NCBI GenBank assembly: GCA_023386255.1
Contig: JAEWKB010000141.1
Coordinates: forward strand, 1 to 14,305
Length of the DNA stretch: 14,305 bases
Reading direction: 5' to 3'
From: Bacteroidota bacterium
GTDB lineage: Bacteria; Bacteroidota; Bacteroidia; Flavobacteriales; Flavobacteriaceae
The notes beneath the pieces are model-generated. The model was not told where the DNA came from. It was given only the letters and a program-made list of their open reading frames with translations, and made no database searches. Position numbers and translations under genes: made by a program. Below are positions 13,814 through 14,305 of the stretch, in pieces. The number at the start of each line of letters is the position of its first letter. Positions within the stretch are counted from its first letter, which is position 1.

Positions 13814-14305
13814 ATGTTAGATACCGAAGAAACGATTGAAGTACTGGGTGCACGCGCCCACAACCTTAAAAATATTGATGTTACCATTCCCCGCGAAAAG
13901 CTTGTGGTTATCACCGGCTTATCGGGCTCCGGGAAATCATCGCTGGCCTTTGATACCATCTACGCCGAAGGTCAGCGCCGCTATATTGAAACGTTTTCTG
14001 CTTACGCACGCCAGTTCCTGGGCGGCCTCGAAAGGCCTGATGTGGATAAGATTGACGGCCTATCCCCTGTTATTGCCATAGAGCAGAAAACAACCAGCAA
14101 AAGCCCGCGCTCTACCGTAGGCACCATTACCGAGATTTATGATTTTCTGCGCCTCCTGTATGCTCGTGGCGCCGATGCCTACAGCTACGAAACGGGAGAG
14201 AAAATGGTAAGCTACAGCGATGACCAGATTCGTGAGCTTATCATGGAGAAGTTCAACGGTAAGCGAATTACCATTCTTGCACCTATAATCCGTTCACGTA
14301 AAGGC
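13814..14305 (+). CDS. uvrA: Excinuclease ABC subunit A, N-terminal part (continues beyond the window)
   Basis: The first 164 codons of UvrA, the dimeric ATPase that finds bulky DNA lesions and loads UvrB in nucleotide excision repair. [16 protein letters not shown] (8-23) leads to Walker [10 protein letters not shown] (35-43, Lys41). [20 protein letters not shown] (45-64), [14 protein letters not shown] (65-78), [20 protein letters not shown] (82-101) and [17 protein letters not shown] (102-118) follow exactly as in other UvrA proteins. The full protein is normally about 940 residues; the rest is outside the window. The ATG at 13814 is chosen because the ATG at 13809 opens only three codons before a stop. 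No LexA-type box is recognised upstream, but a 14-bp dyad lies at 13724-13737 and a -7 box at 13788-13795. Confidence 0.96.
   Translation, partial: MLDTEETIEVLGARAHNLKNIDVTIPREKLVVITGLSGSGKSSLAFDTIYAEGQRRYIETFSAYARQFLGGLERPDVDKIDGLSPVIAIEQKTTSKSPRSTVGTITEIYDFLRLLYARGADAYSYETGEKMVSYSDDQIRELIMEKFNGKRITILAPIIRSRKG

Noticed and set aside
13809..13820. ATG CTA TGT TAG mini-frame overlapping the uvrA start
   Set aside because: Three codons only; probably chance, though it decides against the earlier ATG as the uvrA start.
13836..14081. 81-codon plus-strand frame inside uvrA
   Set aside because: It is a frame shadow of a very strong UvrA match; the minus-strand frame at 13777-13959 is rejected for the same reason.

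Overview
The window looks like an ordinary chromosomal segment of a member of the Bacteroidota, most likely Flavobacteriaceae (Flavobacterium or a close relative). The evidence is AT-rich DNA, protein families typical of that group (DUF2911, short Ppx/GppA, PyrR-PyrB, the tiny GCEVIGDIF-type lipoprotein, a YbiT-like ABC-F ATPase), Shine-Dalgarno sequences at very few genes, and several copies of the Bacteroidota promoter -7 element TANNTTTG. No transposase, phage gene, CRISPR array, tRNA or rRNA was seen.

Layout. 1-890 (minus, cut by the window edge) is the front half of a cyclic-nucleotide-fold/CBS/DUF294 protein. Two small secreted proteins follow: DUF2911 on plus, and an unknown one on minus. 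A NudK-type Nudix hydrolase (plus) converges on a long minus-strand series running from pyrR at 10015 down to ppx at 2828. In transcription order this series is pyrR, pyrB, a small STAS-like protein, ribonuclease Z, pdxH, a SixA-type histidine phosphatase, ppk1 and ppx. It groups pyrimidine synthesis, tRNA 3' processing, vitamin B6 and polyphosphate metabolism. The sixA-like gene overlaps ppk1 by 35 nt, and ppk1/ppx make and break polyphosphate. A 55-residue lipoprotein (plus, 10191-10358) converges on an ABC-F ATPase (minus). Next come an unknown four-helix membrane protein (plus), a small lipoprotein (minus), a 473-nt gap, and the start of uvrA (plus, cut by the edge).

The most interesting part is the gap before uvrA. 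It holds a GC-rich, non-coding, apparently highly structured RNA gene of about 240 nt on the minus strand. It has a perfect -7 box at its start, nested long-range stems, a possible pseudoknot, and a strong intrinsic terminator with nine U residues. I could not assign it to a known RNA family by eye. A second unusual feature is a set of degenerate tandem repeats with an 8-bp period. They fill three of the spacers inside the minus-strand gene series, and one of them folds into a long inverted repeat. A third is the ABC-F ATPase, whose motifs predict one intact and one degenerate composite ATP site. Everything here comes from reading the sequence; no database search or folding program was run.
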